Assembly: GCA_031376995.1 (NCBI GenBank)
Contig: JANMEO010000095.1
Span: forward strand, 1 to 10,205
From: CANHBY01 sp031376995
Lineage (GTDB): Bacteria > Pseudomonadota > Gammaproteobacteria > Burkholderiales > Burkholderiaceae_C
DNA length: 10,205 nt
Direction of reading: 5' to 3'
Part shown: positions 8,433-10,205 of the stretch, one piece after another
Numbering within the stretch: position 1 is the first letter of the stretch
How the letters are laid out: every line of letters starts with the position of its first letter
Notes under the pieces: model-generated
The model's database searches: none
What the model was told of the DNA's origin: nothing
Seen by the model: the letters and a program-made list of their open reading frames with translations, nothing else
Translations under genes and position numbers: made by a program

Positions 8433-8807
8433 TCAGCGTCCGAGCGATGCCGGATTGCCGGCGGCTTCGAGTGCCATGCAGGGGCCAAGAATCGCTGCCA
8501 TCGCGATGGCGGTTTGCTTGTTCCGCTTTGAGCCCATCAAAGCGAGCCTCTGAAATTGGCCTCGCGGCTGTGTTGGCAGTATTGGCTTCGCCACCGCGAC
8601 CTGCGGCCCAGGCAGCGGGGTGAACGAAGCGATCGATGCCGCAGCCAGGCCGATCGGCACCGGCTCCTGTGCCGTCGGCCCATCATCAACTTCAGCTTGC
8701 AGTGGCTGCGGCTCCATCTTCGGGGCGAAGCGCTTTAACAAGTAGCTCGCCACGTAGACCACGGCAAGCACAAGAAGGTAGATCAGGCTATCTGTTGGGT
8801 TCTGCAC
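8433..8807 (-). CDS. Small single-TM protein downstream of floA, function unknown
   Basis: This 124-residue protein begins with GTG at 8807, 14 bases after the floA stop and with GAGG about 7 bases upstream, so it is very probably in the floA operon. One hydrophobic segment (about 8-24, LIYLLVLAVVYVASYLL) is followed by basic residues (KRFAPK), suggesting an N-terminal membrane anchor. A Pro/Ala-rich linker (about 30-80) follows, then a C-terminal segment with QFQRLALM and AAILGPCMALEA. That ending recalls short motifs in other small proteins encoded next to floA, but this is from memory and not checked. I infer a role tied to FloA membrane domains. No enzymatic motif is visible. Confidence 0.65.
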   Translation of the reverse strand: MQNPTDSLIYLLVLAVVYVASYLLKRFAPKMEPQPLQAEVDDGPTAQEPVPIGLAAASIASFTPLPGPQVAVAKPILPTQPRGQFQRLALMGSKRNKQTAIAMAAILGPCMALEAAGNPASLGR

Positions 8808-8821
8808 GAGCGACCTCGCCG

Positions 8822-9799
8822 CTACTCGGCAACCGCGACGCGGGTGTCATCGACGCTGCCAATCTCCTGCCGCATGGCCGTGTCGGCCTGCAAGTTCTTC
8901 ATGCGGTAGTAGTCCATGATGCCGATATGGCCCTTGCGGAACGCCTCGGCCATGGCTCTAGGCACTTCGGACTCGGCTTCGACGACTCGCGCTCTCATCT
9001 CCTGTTCGAGGGCCACAGCCATGGCCCGGCGCTCTTCGGCCTTGGCCTGGGCGATCTGCTTGTCGGCGTTGGCCTGGTCGATCTGCAGCTTGGCGCCGAT
9101 GTTCTCGCCCACGGTCACGTCCGATACGTCGATCGACAGGATCTCGTAGGCCGTGCCCGCGTCCAGGCCCTTGGACAGGACATGCTTGGAGATGTGATCC
9201 GGGCTCTCGAGCACGCTCTTGTGGCTGGCCGAGGAGCCGATGGTGCTGACCATGCCTTCGCCAACGCGGGCGATGATCGTTTCCTCGCCAGCGCCGCCGA
9301 CCAGCCGGTCGATGTTGGTCCGAACCGTGACCAGGCACACGGCAATCAACTGGATGCCGTCCTTGGCGACCGCTGCGATCTTCGGCGTCTGGATCACCTT
9401 TGGGAGGACCGACATCTGCACGGCTTCCAGCACATCGCGTCCGGCCAGATCGATGGCCGCGGCGCGTTTGAAAGGCAGGGGAATGTTGGCTTTGTCAGCC
9501 GAGATCATCGCGTTGACAACTCTCACGACATTCCCACCGGCCAGGTAATGCGCTTCTAGGTCGTTGATCGAAATATCCAGGCCAGCCTTCACCGCACTGA
9601 TCCGCGCCGTCACCACCGTGCCCGGCGGAACGCGGCGCAAACGCATGGCAACCAAGGTGAACATGCCCACTGGGGCACCGGATGCCCAGGCAGCGACCCA
9701 CAGGGGGATAGGCACCAGGTACAAGACCAAGGCCACGACGACCACGATTGGCAAAAGCAGGCCAAAGTTGCCCATAAGACCCATCGTCAGTTCATTCAT
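8822..9799 (-). CDS. floA: FloA, flotillin-like membrane scaffold protein
   Basis: The 325-residue protein is close to Bacillus FloA in length (331). FloA proteins form multimers in the inner membrane and organise functional membrane microdomains. A hydrophobic stretch (about 12-39) is followed by a short hydrophobic segment near 43-52, giving a membrane-inserted N terminus. The SPFH-like region covers about 50-230. A coiled-coil segment rich in Ala/Glu/Gln (about 240-288) follows, with the family ending DYYRMKNLQADTAMR (297-310). The ATG at 9799 has GGAG just upstream. Two stop codons in the same frame lie immediately before it and end a short upstream ORF. It is followed 14 bases later by a small membrane protein gene. 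The nfeD gene often found with flotillins is not seen. Confidence 0.93.
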   Translation of the reverse strand: MNELTMGLMGNFGLLLPIVVVVALVLYLVPIPLWVAAWASGAPVGMFTLVAMRLRRVPPGTVVTARISAVKAGLDISINDLEAHYLAGGNVVRVVNAMISADKANIPLPFKRAAAIDLAGRDVLEAVQMSVLPKVIQTPKIAAVAKDGIQLIAVCLVTVRTNIDRLVGGAGEETIIARVGEGMVSTIGSSASHKSVLESPDHISKHVLSKGLDAGTAYEILSIDVSDVTVGENIGAKLQIDQANADKQIAQAKAEERRAMAVALEQEMRARVVEAESEVPRAMAEAFRKGHIGIMDYYRMKNLQADTAMRQEIGSVDDTRVAVAE

Positions 9800-9802
9800 T
9801 CA

Positions 9803-9931
9803 TCACTCCGTTTTGTTGAAATTCTTCGGCACCAGCAACGTGATTCGACCTGCCTTACTTGCATCACGGATCTCCATCGGTTGAGGGTCAGACGGAATGT
9901 AGGCCGCTAGATGGTTCTGTAAAAGCAGCAT
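9803..9931 (-). pseudogene. Short ORF or 3' remnant of a gene upstream of floA
   Basis: A 42-residue frame runs from ATG at 9931 to a TGA at 9805-9803, six bases before the floA start, as expected for the 3' end of a co-transcribed gene. The peptide ends PQPMEIRDASKAGRITLLVPKNFNKTE when read in two parts (PQPMEIRDASK, then AGRITLLVPKNFNKTE). I do not recognise it. There is no ribosome binding site before the ATG and an in-frame TGA sits directly upstream, a few bases from the 80-bp repeat arm that starts at 9936. I infer that the rest of the gene was lost or displaced at the repeat junction. A genuine small protein cannot be excluded. Confidence 0.35.
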
Positions 9932-9935
9932 TCAA

Positions 9936-10205
9936 AGAACGGAAACATCTGACAAACATGGGCATAAGACGGCGCTTTAGCCCCAGACTCCTGCAGTTTG
10001 GCGGCTCCGGCCGGCACGCGTGGCAGCACGCAAGCCTGCTGGCCCGTTACCCTTTGAAGACACAGCATCTTCAGTTCCGACGGGTATATACATCCTGCCC
10101 GGCCCTTGCTGACAGCCAACCGCGAGCCGGCCGGAGCCGCCAAACTGCAGGAGTCTGGGGCTAAAGCGCCGTCTTATGCCCATGTTTGTCAGATGTTTCC
10201 GTTCT
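9936..10205. repeat. 80-bp perfect inverted repeat at the window end
   Basis: The arms are 9936-10015 and 10126-10205, complementary over all 80 bases, then one mismatch and four more matching bases. The loop is about 110 bases. Identity this complete suggests recent origin, gene conversion or an assembly fold-back. Both arms encode nothing recognisable. The right arm stops exactly at the last base of the window, so the true repeat may be longer. It could be the ends of a mobile element, two inverted copies of a larger element, or an assembly artefact. Confidence 0.9.
10060..10087 (+). repeat. Dispersed 28-bp repeat, copy 4
   Basis: ACACA plus GCATCTTCAGTTCCGA, then CGGGTAT (one change from copy 1). 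It lies in the loop of the 80-bp inverted repeat. With the preceding bases it makes a small hairpin, GAAGA (10056-10060) with TCTTC (10068-10072). Confidence 0.7.

Noticed and set aside
8636..9559. Long open frame on plus antisense to floA and the small downstream gene
   Set aside because: floA is a clear family member on minus. The plus frame is rich in His, Gly and Asp without any domain pattern.
9936..10205. Tn3-family terminal repeats (the arm contains a GGGG start)
   Set aside because: The bases after GGGG do not follow the known 38-bp Tn3-family pattern, and the GGGG ends point away from the loop, not inward.

Overview
The window looks like part of a betaproteobacterial chromosome, probably Burkholderiales and possibly Comamonadaceae. 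This rests on the fairly high GC content, the protein sequences and the gene set; no taxonomic marker is present, so it is an inference. The window has an odd length and ends exactly where an 80-bp inverted-repeat arm stops, so it may be a whole contig broken at repeats.

Positions 1-509 carry no convincing gene. They hold a long imperfect hairpin (14-104), then a roughly 310-bp segment (118-427) bounded by inward-facing copies of a short repeat and full of smaller inverted repeats. Positions 510-534 hold a near-consensus type-1 IscR operator overlapping a -35-like TTGACT. A leader of about 150 bases follows, and then a tightly packed plus-strand operon.

The operon (690-6922) is a complete SUF iron-sulfur assembly system: sufA (A-type carrier), sufB, sufC and sufD (scaffold and ATPase complex), sufS (cysteine desulfurase), sufU (Zn-dependent sulfur acceptor or scaffold-like protein) and a two-domain Nfu carrier. 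The first five genes are joined by 4-base ATGA overlaps, sufS and sufU by TGATG, and nfu has a perfect AGGAGGT ribosome binding site. SufS takes sulfur from cysteine and SufU probably accepts it. SufBCD builds the cluster, and SufA and Nfu deliver it. No sufE and no regulator gene lie inside the cluster.

serA (6993-8255) follows 70 bases later on the same strand. It encodes the first enzyme of serine synthesis. Serine is the precursor of cysteine, the sulfur donor for SufS, so the placement makes metabolic sense, although a small hairpin separates the two transcription segments.

The minus strand from 9931 to 8433 carries a short ORF or gene remnant, then floA (flotillin-like membrane scaffold), then a small one-TM protein. 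The short ORF begins only a few bases from an 80-bp perfect inverted repeat (9936-10015 and 10126-10205) that closes the window. A 28-bp repeat occurs four times, always outside recognised genes, including between serA and the floA group and in the loop of the large inverted repeat. All protein-coding content belongs to known families. I found no convincing new system; the least explained material is the repeat and hairpin DNA at both ends.
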